Below are positions 1-11,053 of a stretch of 64,000 nt of DNA, piece after piece (position 1 is the stretch's first letter; every line of letters starts with the position of its first letter). The stretch comes from Paramyrothecium sp. XJ0827. Its lineage: Eukaryota > Ascomycota > Sordariomycetes > Hypocreales > Stachybotryaceae. Location: assembly GCA_020881915.1 (NCBI GenBank), contig JAJFPB010000005.1, forward strand, positions 2,728,001 through 2,792,000. Reading direction: 5' to 3'. The translations under genes were made by a program, and so were the position numbers. The notes under the pieces are model-generated. The model had not been told where the DNA came from. It saw only the letters and a list, made by a program, of their open reading frames with translations, and made no database searches.

Positions 1-718
1 TGCATTGTAGCAATGCCCAATGTAGTAACGAAGGAACTATGGCTCGCGATCGTCTATAATATAAGTGTCCTATTGGGATATCCCACGGGTCATCATTATC
101 TTGCTGGCGCCTAATACAATATATCTCGAGATTGGATTGAGTTGCTTAATCTCTAGCCGGACTAGAGATAAACACTGCGTGGCTTTAGAAATACCGCCAT
201 TGGTCTTCCTTTTTCCCTTTCTTTTTGCTTACGAGCGCCACTAGGCGATAGCCGCAGCCTAGACTGTCTTACCAGGCTCGTGAGCAGGTCACAACAGCTG
301 GGCTTCTTCTGCAACCACTTCGTATCGCCCAGCCAGCCGGAGCATCGTCGCCTGTGGCGAGACATGCATGGGCCTGCATGGAACAGATCTCTTCTGTCTG
401 GGTGCTCCAGCGAAATGTCTCGGGTGCGTGTGAGTTGGGAAAAGAAAGCAACTTTGACGAGATTGCGTCCAGTCACGGAGGTCTCAGTCCATAACCTGAA
501 TCAGATCGTAGGCAACAATTTGCTGCTCGCCACCTGACCATCGACTATTCGCACTGGGTTTGCGCACTAAGGAAACCTCCGTTCATCTGGTAGCATGGTC
601 GGACAACGCAAGATGGTTGGGAGGGTAATTACGAACCATTCTATGGGATTACTTGCTTGTCTATGCCGCTCTGAGGCAGTAACGATACAGGAATATTCGA
701 AGACAACTCATCCGCGGC
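1..718. other. Intergenic, no gene seen
   Basis: No reading frame here shows a recognisable domain, codon bias or splice structure. The stretch lies downstream of the HAD phosphatase gene and would contain its 3' UTR. Short open frames on both strands overlap each other and look like chance. Confidence 0.6.
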
Positions 719-1592
719 CTATGCAAGGGGTTGGGGCAGCGCATTTGAGATTTCCAGAACCACCTTGCCACTCGCTTGACTGATCACCTTCACCGAATCC
801 AGATCCTTCACCACCCAGTCGGGCCCAGCGGCGACGACCTGCTCGGCCGTGTGGCTCGTCACCAGTCCAAGGACCTTGCACCCTGCGGCCTTGCCGGCCT
901 TGATGCCCGCGGGGCTATCCTCGAGGACCAGGATCTGCTTCGAGGCATCCTCAAGGCCGAGCTTGGCGCGGCCCATCAGGTAGCAGGTCGGGTCCGGCTT
1001 GCCGTCCTGCACCGACTCGGCCGTGACCAGGTGCTCGGGTGTGGCGAGCTTCAGGCGCTCCAGCCAGCCGGTGACGAGCGGCTCCGTGCCGGACGTGACA
1101 ATGGCCCAGGGGCTGCCGCCGGAGACGAGCGTGTCGAGCAGAGACCTTGCGCCGGGGATCTCTATGGCGTCCTCGCCGTACAACTTGGGTAGCAGGCCCT
1201 CCATGTGGCGGACGTCTAGAGTCATTGAGGTTAGATATGAGTTTTTGAGTTTGTCGTTTCTTTGAACAAGCTTGATGCATGTTCAACAGAGCTGGTCGTG
1301 ACTTACAGTCCCACGTAGCCTTCTCCGGTGCCAAGATCTTCAGGACATCGATACTCCTTCGACCGTGAGAGGTCTCTAGGATCACCGCTCCTTCGACGCC
1401 AATCTCCTTGCCGATGCTGTTGGGCTATTCGTTAATGACACTCGTTCAGGGGTAATGGGAGGAGCGGGCCTACTTGTGCCAGTGCTTGACGATCGCCGGG
1501 GTAGAATCGATGATTGTGCCGTCCATATCAAAGAGGAAGCCATCAAAGGCAACCTGCTGCGGCGGCGAGCTATACTCTGGTTGCGATCCCAT
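719..1592 (-). CDS. GPP1: HAD-family phosphatase, glycerol-3-phosphatase (GPP/RHR2) type
   Basis: Exons on the minus strand are 1592-1474, 1416-1307 and 1215-719, giving 241 residues, close to the roughly 250 of yeast Gpp1. The N-terminal FDMDGT box carries the nucleophile and acid-base aspartates. TSGTEP provides the motif II serine/threonine, a GKPDP segment provides the motif III lysine, and LEDSPAG provides the acidic metal-binding motif. SHGRRSIDVL and the KLYGED segment match the cap region of the GPP/DOG branch. The family dephosphorylates glycerol-3-phosphate in the cytosol to make glycerol as an osmolyte; some members act on 2-deoxyglucose-6-phosphate, so the exact substrate is inferred. 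It is divergent from the pyroglutamyl peptidase gene. Phases close across both introns; the start is the first in-frame ATG before the FDMDGT box. Confidence 0.88.
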
Positions 1593-2532
1593 TGTGACCT
1601 GGGGATACAGCGGATGGAATGGGTATAGGTTAGGTGTTGATTTTTGAGGCGAGGTGAAGATGTCTTTGCTGGCTTGGCTCCAAACGCCAAGGGAGGTCGG
1701 GTTCAGAGTATCTATTTAAATGAAAGCCCTTTGCGAAGATGAGATGAGAAATCTTCTTGCTTGCGGTGGCGGCCCGGGCCAATGACTCTTCACGCCGTGC
1801 TGAGAAGAATGAAGATGCCACTTGCGCCGGTTTGTTGACAGCCCATACATGGGAATTCCGCCCGGGGTGGGCGGACTGTCTAGATTCGGGTTAGCGTCCG
1901 ATCCGAGACCCCGGCCGCCCCAGGACTTTTGTTCCGGATTCCGGTCGCTCTTCATGTTGCTCACAGAATGAGCGGGGAGGCACTGAAGGTTACATGTTTG
2001 TTGTTGTAGATTGTTCGGCATCGATTGTAAATCCTCAAGGAACACATTGGCGTATCGAGGGCAGAGTAAAGTAGAGACACCCGGACAAACAGTCCACAAC
2101 CGACCACAGGGAGTATGGCGTAAACTGTATTTCCAAGGTCAACTGGTCTATCGGGCATTCGCAAACTGGCCTCGGCCCCGATGGAAAACATGCCCCGGGA
2201 CAGCCCACCCCATCGCGTGGATGTACCACGTAGGTAAAACCTTGCCAGTGACAGGTCAACTGTTGCCTTGGCCGTCGTGCAGCGGGCGATGTGCAATATC
2301 CATCCAGCGAGGGAGCATACATGGCCCTGGTGCTGCTAACCGAGGATTGAGAAACCACTTACATATTCTGGCGGCAGCTGTCGTTGCGAAGCTTACGGCG
2401 AAGCCAGCGGCTGACCTGCGTCTGCCGTACGTGTGGGGTAATTGGGTCATTGATGCGAAGAGGGGATCCCGGTTCCCCTTCCTGGCTCTTCGCTCAACCT
2501 CACACGCTAGAAAAGCGCCGATTGTCGCGGCA
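1593..2532. promoter_or_regulatory. Divergent intergenic region between GPP1-like and pyroglutamyl peptidase genes
   Basis: This stretch of 940 bases separates two start codons pointing away from each other, so it must hold both promoters and 5' UTRs. No coding frame with recognisable content was found. I see no specific factor site that I can defend. Confidence 0.5.
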
Positions 2533-3542
2533 ATGGGTTCACAAGCTGAAGCACGAGACGAAATCACGGTGCTCGTCACCGGCTTCGGTGTACGTATTGA
2601 TCTGATCTGACCTGATCTCCCCATGCCCATGTGGCCCGCCGCCGTCCTCCCGGCGCTTGGCTCACACGCACGTGCGCCCGATGCTTTGCTTTGCTGAAAT
2701 GCTGACTGCTGCGCCCGTTGTTTGTAGCCCTTTCGGGAGCACTACCCTGTGAATCCGTCGTGGGAGATTGCGCGAGGCCTGCCGTCGCATCTGCCCCCTC
2801 TCCGAGCCAAGGACCCCGGCGCGCGACAAGCCCCCGGCACCACCCCCGGGGTGCGCATCCTGGTGCACCCGGGCCCGGTCCGCGTCAACTACAAGGTCGT
2901 CAGGGAGCTCGTGCCGACGCTGTGGGACTCGAAGCACGGCGGCGACGAGGACACGGGCGCCGCGCCGCGGGACGTGGATGTCGTGGTTCACATCGGCATG
3001 GCTGGCGAGCGGCCCGTCTACCAGATCGAGCGCCGGGGCCACCGCACCGGCTACAAGTCGCCCGACGTCGACGGCGAGAAGCTCGCGGACGAGTGCGGGG
3101 ACGAGCAGACGAGCCACGGCCCGGATTGGATCTGGTACGGCCTGCCGGACGAGCTGGAGACGGACCTGGACATGCCGGACATTTTGGCTCGGTGGCGGCA
3201 GCACAGCGCGGTACGTTTAGGATGAGGATGGCGTCTTCTATTGCCTGGCTAGATTCGCAAGCTGACTTCTGTGCTCCCCTGCAGAAAAACCTCGACCTTC
3301 GCATATCAGACGACCCCGGCCGCTACCTCTGCGACTTCATCTACTACTCGTCGCTGGCGCACCTCTGGAAGCAGCAGCGGCCCAGGAAGGTCCTGTTCCT
3401 CCACGTCCCGGCAGATGCGTCCGAGGGCGCCGTGGCAACGGGGCGCGAGCTGGCGACCAACCTGATTCGGTCAATCGTCGAGAGCGAGGTGCTCGCCGAG
3501 AGGAGGCAGAAGGACAAGTGCAGCGCCGCCGGCGAGCTCTAG
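2533..3542 (+). CDS. Pyroglutamyl peptidase type I (peptidase C15)
   Basis: Exons 2533-2589, 2728-3210 and 3285-3542 encode 265 residues; all junctions fall in phase 0. The N terminus reads TVLVTGFG then PFREHYPVNPS, the hallmark opening of C15 peptidases (TGFxPF...NPS). The catalytic triad can be placed: Glu near residue 120 in VYQIERRG, Cys near 196 in GRYLCDFIYY, and His near 220 in LFLHVP. The family removes N-terminal pyroglutamate from peptides in the cytosol. Fungal forms are longer than the bacterial enzyme (about 215 residues) because of a loop insert, seen here as the charged stretch after the Glu region. The exon has very GC-rich third positions. Identification is firm; its biological substrates are unknown. 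Confidence 0.9.
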
Positions 3543-4143
3543 AGGATCCCGGCGCCACGAGTAGATGCGACAAGAACACAACCCGTCGTGGTTGGTTGTC
3601 CTGGATGGACTGATTTCTTACCTATATATACTTGCCGTCTAGCGCTTTTGGGTGAATTGTTGGCAAAATTGAACACAAGTGATTTACACGAGTTTTTGTT
3701 GCCCAAGCAGTAGTTGATTGTTGTGGCTTTGTGTCTTGGACCTTTGTGTTAGTGAAAGCAAATCATTCAACATTCGACGTGAGATGGTAGTCGACGCCAT
3801 CAATGAGACTGAGCAACCGATTCGAATCATAAAATGGCCACCAGCTCCCGACCAGTGGCTTGATAAATGGGAAATAATCCACATTCCGTTTTGTGGTCCA
3901 CCAGTAGCTCTCCAGTTGTGCTACGCCCGAACAGCGAGGAGGCTAAAAAAACCACCGATAACGCTTCCATGCGATATTTCCTTACCGTGACATACCTTAC
4001 TACACCTACACTTACACACCTCGGCTCTTTATCTTGACGTCAGCGCATCACCACGCAACTCCTTCGACAACTGCCGCCCAGAGCTGCACGTCGCACAAAA
4101 ACATCCCAGCAATCAGAAAGTGAACACCCCCGTCCTTGCAACC
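3543..4143. other. Intergenic, 3' of peptidase and 5' of small Cys gene
   Basis: No supported coding frame. It should contain the peptidase terminator and the promoter and leader of the 55-residue Cys-rich protein. A short tatatata-like stretch near 3624 lies just downstream of the peptidase stop. Confidence 0.5.
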
Positions 4144-4408
4144 ATGTGCAGAAAGGCCGCCTGCGATACGTGCAGTGAGTCTTGCCCTCAGGAGCAACTC
4201 CGCTCCCCCCCGCCCTCTCCTCCCTGGACGCGGCGAGACTGACATGCTGCAACTCTTGCGCCTGGCCACAGAAAAGTCCACGTGGTGGGGATGCGGTGCT
4301 CACGTCGCCATGGTCATGGACAACATCCCGGCCGAGGAGCGCTGCACCTGCGAGCCCAAGGTTGAGGGCAACGGGCAGCAGTACCCTCCTATGGCTAAGC
4401 AGCCGTAG
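4144..4408 (+). CDS. Small conserved Cys-rich (zinc-binding-like) protein, 55 residues
   Basis: Two exons, 4144-4174 and 4272-4408, are joined by a GTGAGT...CACAG intron of 97 nt and give a 55-residue protein. It starts MCRKAACDTC, continues with a TWWGCGAH block, and ends with ERCTCEPK and YPP. The cysteines fall as CxxC (residues 7 and 10), CxxH (18 and 21) and CxC (35 and 37), the layout of a small metal-binding fold. I recall similar short proteins with a TWxGCGxH core in fungi and other eukaryotes, but no experimentally defined function, so none is assigned. It lies convergent to the kelch gene and is easily missed because neither exon is a long ORF and the opposite strand is open. Zinc binding is inferred from the pattern only. 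Confidence 0.82.
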
Positions 4409-4656
4409 GCTTGAGGTAGTCATCGCTAAGGAAGGCTTCTCATTTCCTGGAGAAGAGAACTTGAGCCAGGCCCTTCCGATACAATGTAGTTGTAACGAAG
4501 TAGAAGTAGAAGAAGAGGATGATGAAATGGCGTTTCGAATTTGTCTATCCAAATGGTTCCAAGCAATGACTCTATAAGATGCTGGCTGTGCAACATACCA
4601 TCCAGACCCCAGGCCGACAACGCCCTTCCCTTCCCAACCGCGACAGCGGACGTCCA

Positions 4657-6915
4657 CTACCTCCTTCGGGCGCCTCCCGCGGCCCCGGCGTCGCCCCTCT
4701 CCGCCAGGCTGACCACCTCCTGGATGCCCGCCGCCTCCTGCTCCTCCTCCAGCGCCGTGATCTCCTCGCGGCAGTCCCACCACTTCTCCTCGCTGAGCTC
4801 GAACGCCCGGGCCTTGATCTCCTTGATCGTCAGCGTCTCGGGCTGGATGTTCTTCCAGCGCAGGCTCGTCATGAGGATTTCCTGCCACTCCGCCGAGGTG
4901 CGCACGAAGAACTCGCGGCGCGACTCGAATGGCTGCCGAGCAGGTTTGGTTAGCGGAGCTCTTGGCTGACTCGGTATCATGAGATAGGACAGGACGACAA
5001 AAACTTACGCGAGGGTGAGGCAGCCCGTCATCCACAGAGGTCGCGGACGTGTCCGCCTCTTCTTCCTCCTCCGTCGAAGGCGTAGCTGGCGAGTCCGTGG
5101 ACGTCTCCGATGCCTCGTCTTGCACCTTCTTCCGCTTGCTGGGCGTGTGAGCATGCTGGTTGGGCTCTGCCTCTTGCATCTCATCATCCTCCTCTTCCTC
5201 CTCATCATCCTCGTCTTCGTCCTCGTACTCGTCATCCTCATCCTCATCTTCGGATTCCTGCAACGATCCTGTTAATTTCGAAATCTTGAGAACATGTTTC
5301 GGGACACTTACAATCCAGTCGTCCACAGGTCTGTTGTGAATTTCTTTACAACCGTCCAGCTTGCCGAGATCAATGGCGTATAAATCGTCGAATGTGAACT
5401 CACGATCGCCCTTCTCAAATGTGCCACCGTAAATGTAGAGCACATCGTCCTGGATGGCAAGCTGCGCGTTGAATCTCACATGGGGAGGCTCCATGCTGAC
5501 TGGCATTTCCCGTGCCGGCTTGTCGTTCTCGTCCGGCTCCTCTTCCTTCTTGTCCAGTTGGATGTCGTCCGCATCATCCAAGGACTTGCCAGTTTCCAGT
5601 GCGGCCAGTTGCCGAAGCAGCTCATCTTCATTCGCCTGAGCGCGGCCACGACGACCACCACGTTGCTCCACAGCAACCTTCTTCTGCTGTCGAGGTTTGC
5701 GCAGGGCAAGAGGCATGAAGCGGTTGCGCTCAATGTTCCATGCAAACAACTGGTTGAAGAACTCGCTATCCATGCCATCCTCGCTCTGCTCCACATCGTG
5801 CACGCCACCAAACATGATACCACGACCCTTGTGCCAACTCATGGTCGCTCCAGCACGAGATGGACTGGGAGTGTTGGCAGGTTTCTTCCTTCTTTCCCAA
5901 CGCACCACAGGAGGGGCATTTGGATTCGACTCATCCGCAGGCTGCGCCATGCGTAGGAAGAAACAATCCTCATGGACCTTGGGAATCAGGACATTTCGTT
6001 GAGCTTGTGTCACTCCCTTGCCACCCTTCTGCTTGACTCCTACAGTTGCCTTGACACGGGAGTATCCTCCGTAGAGCACCGCTCCCTGCTCGTGTGGGAG
6101 CAGGGTGAACGAAGATCGTGCATCGGGCTTGAGTTGGGCTTGAGGCAAAGCTGGACTGTGCCACACGTAGTTGACCGTGTCGAAGATCCACAAGTCGGCA
6201 AGGTATCTGGTTTGGTTCGAAGTGTCTTGGAAGCCGCCGAATAGGATGATGTACTGTTTCCAATAGGTCATTCGGTGGCCGCTCCTGGCCGGGGGGCTCT
6301 TGTCCTTGCCCTTGACCTCAATCTTGGACCACTCTCTAGTGGCCGGCTCCAACCTCCAGAAATCCGAGTAGTGATGGAAGGTCCCTTGCTTAGGCGAGGA
6401 GAACTCGCCGCCAAAGAGGTAGACGAAGTTTGGGTTGGAAGATCTTGTCCAGGCATGGCCGGAGCGTGGCAGAGGGGCGTTGGGAGAAGTAACGGACCGC
6501 CACTCGTCGCGGTTGATGTTGTAAATGTTCAAATCACCGAAGAACTGCGCAAGGGAGCCGTTGAAGTATTCACCTCCAAAGAGTAGTAGAGTGTTGCTAT
6601 CATGAGGTGAGGCAATGAACGTCGAGGCCGCTCGAGCCTTGGGCGGGGCCTCGCAGACAGTCTCTGTAATTTGGAGAAACTGCTCCTGTTGACGGCGATA
6701 TTCTTCCAGGACGGCATCCAGGTCCACGTCTTCAGCGTCACTGCCCTCGATCTTGGCAGCCTTGGACTTTGCCTTCTTGTCGCCCTTGCTGGCCTGTTTG
6801 GCGGCCTTCTCAGCCTGTCCAGGTGGTGTCAGTCTATGAGATGTATAAGAGCCTAGTCTGAGCTGACCTTTTTCGCCTTCTTGGCGTCTGCGTTCTTCTT
6901 CTTGTCCTTGGCCAT
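4657..6915 (-). CDS. KEL3: Kelch-repeat protein with C-terminal DUF4110 (KEL3/KLHDC4-like)
   Basis: Exons are 6915-6868, 6814-5312, 5257-5009 and 4932-4657, giving 691 residues. A lysine-rich N terminus (MAKDKKKNADAKKAKK) precedes several kelch blades with LFGGE, FGGF, YGGY, FGGV and YGGTF glycine pairs, roughly residues 80-490. A long acidic tract of Asp/Glu follows (about 518-580). The last exon holds the DUF4110 signature RREFFVRTSAEWQ and ends in an Arg-rich tail. Yeast Kel3 (YPL263C) and human KLHDC4 share this kelch plus DUF4110 plan; their roles are poorly known, so a cytosolic beta-propeller scaffold is an inference. The second intron (5258-5311) is exactly 54 nt with no stop codon, so its retention would add 18 residues. 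Confidence 0.9.
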
Positions 6916-7786
6916 TCTCGATATTCAGCAATTTGCGGAACGAGACGACTGTTCTGCTTCGAATAACCCACAGTGGAAAATTGTTGTCGGCGGCGGATGG
7001 GTCACCTACTGACCTGAGGACTTGTCTTGTCGAGTCAAAAATTCGCTGGCAAATCCACAGTGCCAAATATTTTGAGAGACTGTATTTCGCCCCTCCACTG
7101 TACGACGGTTATTACAACCAGACCAACCTACGTTACCTTGAGGCATGGTACTTGATTTCCCTGACAATATCCTGATTCATGTCTACCTTTTCAAAGAGAA
7201 ATATGCTTGCAATAATACATCCATGAGTTTATTGGCGAGAAAAGTAGTGAGATGTATGCATTGAATATCTAAACCGGGTGACCGGCCAGGCTTCGGCTAA
7301 CGCCTGTTTCGAATCCCTTGTGCCCACTCCGTTGCTGATGCAAGTAACGAGCTTCAAATTTAATTACCCGTGATACTACCATCCTGAGATGTGAGTAGAG
7401 CTGAGAATCTGTATGCTGGCGGTTCGTATTCACTGCGCCAAAGAATGGTGAGAATCGTTATGATCAATCATGTAATCAGCTCTTTCGCCATAGGGCGGGC
7501 TCAGACCCGACCTTGAATTGATTAAATTGCTGCTAGTCAAGCTTTGCAGGCTAGTCGTGTTCAGATGCTGGACCCTAACCTTGATCGATGTATGGGAATG
7601 AAGGACCTTGACGAGAGGCGGGATGAGGTCTGCTTGCGGGACCTAGCTGGTGCCTATGTAATCTCTAGGACGTTGTAACTGGCGCATTGCCGGTGTGCAT
7701 TTTGGATGTGATTGCTGGCAATTCCAACTCCATTGGAAGAGTCCCGAGGCGACAACTTTTGCGGAGCCGGATCCATTGAGCTCCAA
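6916..7786. other. Intergenic between kelch gene promoter and TGS1 3' end
   Basis: No coding frame supported. The kelch promoter should lie in the part nearest 6916 and the TGS1 3' UTR near 7787. A GTTTCGAATCC string near 7309 resembles a tRNA B box but no clover-leaf can be folded around it. Confidence 0.5.
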
Positions 7787-8637
7787 TTACCTGTGCTGCG
7801 AGTTCCCTGGTATGTAAGCTACCATCGCTTTGCTCGCGCCCTCCATGCAATACTGGACAACATCAATCTTGTCTCCTTTCGGGATTAGTTTTGCGACTTG
7901 GCGAATGTCACTTGTACGGGGTAGGAAGAGAGCATGATCCATGGGCTGATAGGCTTGGTGCAGTTGATTGAGGTTGTAAGGCTGCATCGTGCTCAAGTCG
8001 AATACCTCGTCTGTGCGGTAGCCTGGGCCGCCCCATGGCGGGCTAGCAAAGACGATGGTTGAGTCTAGGTCGACTTTGAGATCCGGATGCAGCTTCTCTG
8101 GATGATTGACGAGCGCATCTAGGTACTCGAAGCTGTCCCCATGCACCCATGTGATAGACCCGGGCTCCACGCCATAAACGTTGGCATTATTTTGTGCACA
8201 CGCAAGAGTAGAAGCGTCACGCTCGATAGAAATGATGCGGTCCCAACGTGAGGAGAGGGCGAAGGCGATAGAGTTCCCCCCTGCTCCTGCGAACGCATCA
8301 ATAAGGATTGTCTTGCCTGTAGTTGAACTGAAAATGTCATGGGCAACTTGACTAGAGACGGATTAGAAGGAATAGACGCATGTGTAGGCGAAGAGATTGT
8401 ACTTTGCTACGGGTTCTGGGGTGACGCCAAACCATGCATCATCAGTCATGCATACGCCCTCATCGTACAATGAGAAGATCGAATATCGCTGGGAAAAGTA
8501 CCTTGGGATGATTGTCAACGAAGAACCACCAGGGATTGGCACAGAGAAACTTACTTTTGGATGTCCCAGGGAACTTCATGTTTTCCTTGATAATGGTGGC
8601 ATTCCTCTGTGAGAGGAAGCTGATCGGCTGGCTCCAT
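7787..8637 (-). CDS. TGS1: Trimethylguanosine synthase (cap hypermethylase)
   Basis: Exons 8637-8555, 8501-8403 and 8351-7787 give 248 residues; all phases close. The family converts the 7-methylguanosine cap of snRNAs and snoRNAs to 2,2,7-trimethylguanosine in the nucleus or nucleolus using S-adenosylmethionine. Visible signatures are YFSQRYSIFSLYDEG, WFGVTPEPVANQVA, the SAM-binding motif DAFAGAGGNS near residues 79-88, and SPPWGGPGY near 164-172, the guanine-stacking and catalytic motif of Tgs1. The length matches the short catalytic core of fungal enzymes such as yeast Tgs1, without the long metazoan N-terminal extension. The start is the only ATG upstream of LPLTEECHHY in the open frame. 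It is head to head with the GRASP gene. Confidence 0.93.
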
Positions 8638-9093
8638 TGCAACAGACCGGCCAGACTTTTGGGTTGAAGCTCTTGTAGACTGACAACAGGGAGTCACATA
8701 AAAAGTCTGAATATTTATGAGGCCTGTCACGCAAGTCGCAGATTCCTTCCCCAGCCCTCAAGATTTCTGTCTTCTTTCAAGATGGAAGAAGAAAAGGAAC
8801 TCAAGATAACTTGCAACTTGGGTGGATGTGCACTTGTTTGTAGACGAGGCTGCATCTTTTGGGACCCACAGTGATTGGATAGGGAGCACTAGTGTCTTGG
8901 CACTCGTAGACTCTCTGCAAGGCTGGACTGGGGACAGCTTGCCGTGGCTACAGGTACCTTGACTTACTTGGCTGACTTGAAGCTCCCGTCCTCTACGATA
9001 ATCGAACAGACACCATCTCAGCCCAGCTTCAACTTGTATGCGATCGATACAAGCCCCGCAGCGCAATCGCAGCTCCCGCGAGCTTCCACAACC
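8638..9093. promoter_or_regulatory. Divergent promoter region TGS1 / GRASP
   Basis: The start codons of TGS1 (minus) and GRASP (plus) are 456 bases apart, so this stretch carries both promoters. No other coding content is evident. Confidence 0.55.
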
Positions 9094-10196
9094 ATGTTTA
9101 ACGCACTGAATCGATTCATCTCCCGCCTCGACGGCGATGTCCCGCAGCAGCGGCAACAGGACTTTGGTTCCTTTGGTTTCCAGGTTCTGCGAAACACCAA
9201 TCTCGAGCTGGCGGTCGAGCCGTGGTTTGACTTTATCGTGGGAATCAATGGAAGGCCTATAGTATGACTTGGATTGCAACCCGGTTTCAAACAATTCCTA
9301 ACACCATTGCAGGACAACCCCGATCCGCAACTCTTCGCCCAGGAAGTGCGCAACTGCGCCGGCGGCACTGTTACATTGGGACTATGGAATGCCAAGGTAC
9401 TGCTTGCTTCTTCGACTTCATTCGGGTGGGAGGCTTCCTCACAGGCTTCAGGGCTGACCTTATCTCATAGGGCCAACGTACGCGCGAGATGCACGTGCCT
9501 GTGCCAGCGGACACCGCATCCATAGGCCTGTCGCTTCAGTTCACTCCAATCTCGGTTGCGGCCAACATCTGGCACGTCCTCGATGTCGCACCCAACTCCC
9601 CTGCCGATAACGCCGCGCTGCTGCCCTACAGCGACTACATTCTCGGCAGCCCCGAGGGCGTGCTTCACGGCGAGAGCGCGTTGGGGGAATTGGTGGAAGA
9701 CCACATCGGCCGACCGCTGCGACTATATGTTTACAATAACGAGTACAACGTCACCAGGGAGGTCACAATACAACCCAGTCGCGGCTGGGGCGGCGAAGGA
9801 GCGCTTGGCTGTGTTCTAGGATATGGTGCGCTGCACCGCTTACCACCCCCTCTAAGTGAACCCGTCAATGCGCCAGGCGAGACCATGTTTGATGGAGGAG
9901 ACACGAACGAAAAGAACGAAGGCGCCTTCATACCCGCTACTGCAACTCCCCCACCACCACCCTCAGGAGCTGATTACCTTGTCCCCGCACAAATGGTCGA
10001 TTCGACGTCGACGGCCGCTCCTCCGCGGAGTGGGAAGAAGAAGGAAAAGCGTGGGCACAGCTCAAATGTGTTGATGGACGATTACTTCAAGGAAGAGGAG
10101 CAGAAGAGCCGTGAAGCAGACAATGCACCCAAGGGCAAGGGCTCCGATGTGCCGCCACCACCTAAAGCAGCTGGTGGCCCACCGAAAGCCGGGTGA
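9094..10196 (+). CDS. GRH1: GRASP-family Golgi/ER-exit-site protein (Grh1-like)
   Basis: Exons 9094-9261, 9313-9396 and 9471-10196 encode 325 residues. Two tandem PDZ-like GRASP repeats fill about residues 15-205: FGFQVLRNTNLELA...PWFDFIVGINGRPI in the first and IWHVLDVAPNSPADNAALLPY with SDYILGSPEGVLHGE in the second. YGALHRLPP, a conserved GRASP motif, closes the core. The C-terminal third is low complexity, rich in Pro, Ser and Lys. In yeast Grh1 acts with Bug1 at early secretory membranes and in unconventional secretion. There is no glycine after the start Met (MFNALNRF), so the metazoan myristoylation signal is absent and membrane binding probably uses an N-terminal amphipathic helix, as proposed for Grh1. 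Confidence 0.93.
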
Positions 10197-10395
10197 TTAT
10201 AGCGTAGGATGATTTGCAGTCAGACTTGTTTAGAAGAGCCTTGTGATTTGATTTCCCAAGTGTAACGGACCGGAGAGCCCTTTTCTCTTTTTTGGTGAGC
10301 TCTTCTGATGACAGCCGCTTATGATACAATAAACACATCTGCTTCGAGATACGTCCTGCCCAGTTTCGTCTCCGATCCATCCCATGGCGCCCTCC

Positions 10396-11053
10396 TTAGT
10401 TTATGAAGTTGACGCAGAAGAAGTGCAGGATAAGGCTGCAGAAGACAAAATCGGCAAACGCTCTGAAAGGGCCGAGTTAGCAGCATTCCAAAGATAGGAG
10501 CCCATTGAGGGGAGGGGCCGTACCGCTCTGGTGAAACTGAAGGAAACTCGCTCTTGTTGGCCTCGGTCGATTGGATGCGGAGGGAAACTGTTTGAACGTC
10601 AATGCTCGTGATCACTTCGGTTTACACCGCGCGGCCACCCACCTGTTAGGACAAACTGCCCAACGGTAGCACAGAAGCCTGACAAGAAGGCGTTGAAGGG
10701 CTGTTATTATAACTGTTAGCTAGCTTGTAGCTGGTGAAGATGGATCCAATTCGTCGGAAACATACGTAGTTGCCAGCAAGGATGCAGTAGAGGAACTGCA
10801 GGCCGCCGACCACAGCGAGGAAGGCCAGGAACACATCGATCAACTTCGTTCGCTGCGGCGTTTCCTTCATGTAGTAGTTGTACACATTCTGCAGGACCTG
10901 ATCCCAGTTCGCAGCGCCGGTCTTCACGGGGAGAGGCTTTGGTTGAACCGAGGTGGGAGCTAACGGAGGCGCGGTGGCCGTCGGGGTCGTGGGTGCCGCC
11001 TGCGTGGTGGCTGCGGTAGGAGGGGCGGGGTCGCGGGCGCTTTTCTTGGCCAT
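10396..11053 (-). CDS. OST2: Oligosaccharyltransferase subunit OST2/DAD1
   Basis: Four exons, 11053-10766, 10700-10643, 10587-10524 and 10462-10396, give 158 residues. After a Pro/Thr/Ala-rich N-terminal extension of about 45 residues, the DAD1 domain is clear: YYMKETPQRTKLIDVFLAF, GGLQFLYCILAGNYPFNAFL, GQFVLTVSLRIQ, NKSEFPSVSPERAFADF and a hydrophobic end at VNFIN. Three membrane segments are visible. The subunit stabilises the ER oligosaccharyltransferase that moves the glycan from dolichol to Asn in nascent proteins. Splitting of the C-terminal part over three very short exons would defeat simple ORF callers, but every phase closes and the final exon gives the canonical AFADFVF ending. It converges on the GRASP gene and diverges from the TMEM14-like gene. 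Confidence 0.95.

Noticed and set aside
4040..7066. Single open frame of about 1008 codons on the minus strand covering the kelch gene
   Set aside because: It reads through three introns and past the true end in the wrong frame. The spliced model restores the KEL3 N terminus and the DUF4110 end.
7285..7325. Possible tRNA suggested by GTTTCGAATCC
   Set aside because: The T-stem bases around it do not pair and no acceptor or D arm can be drawn.
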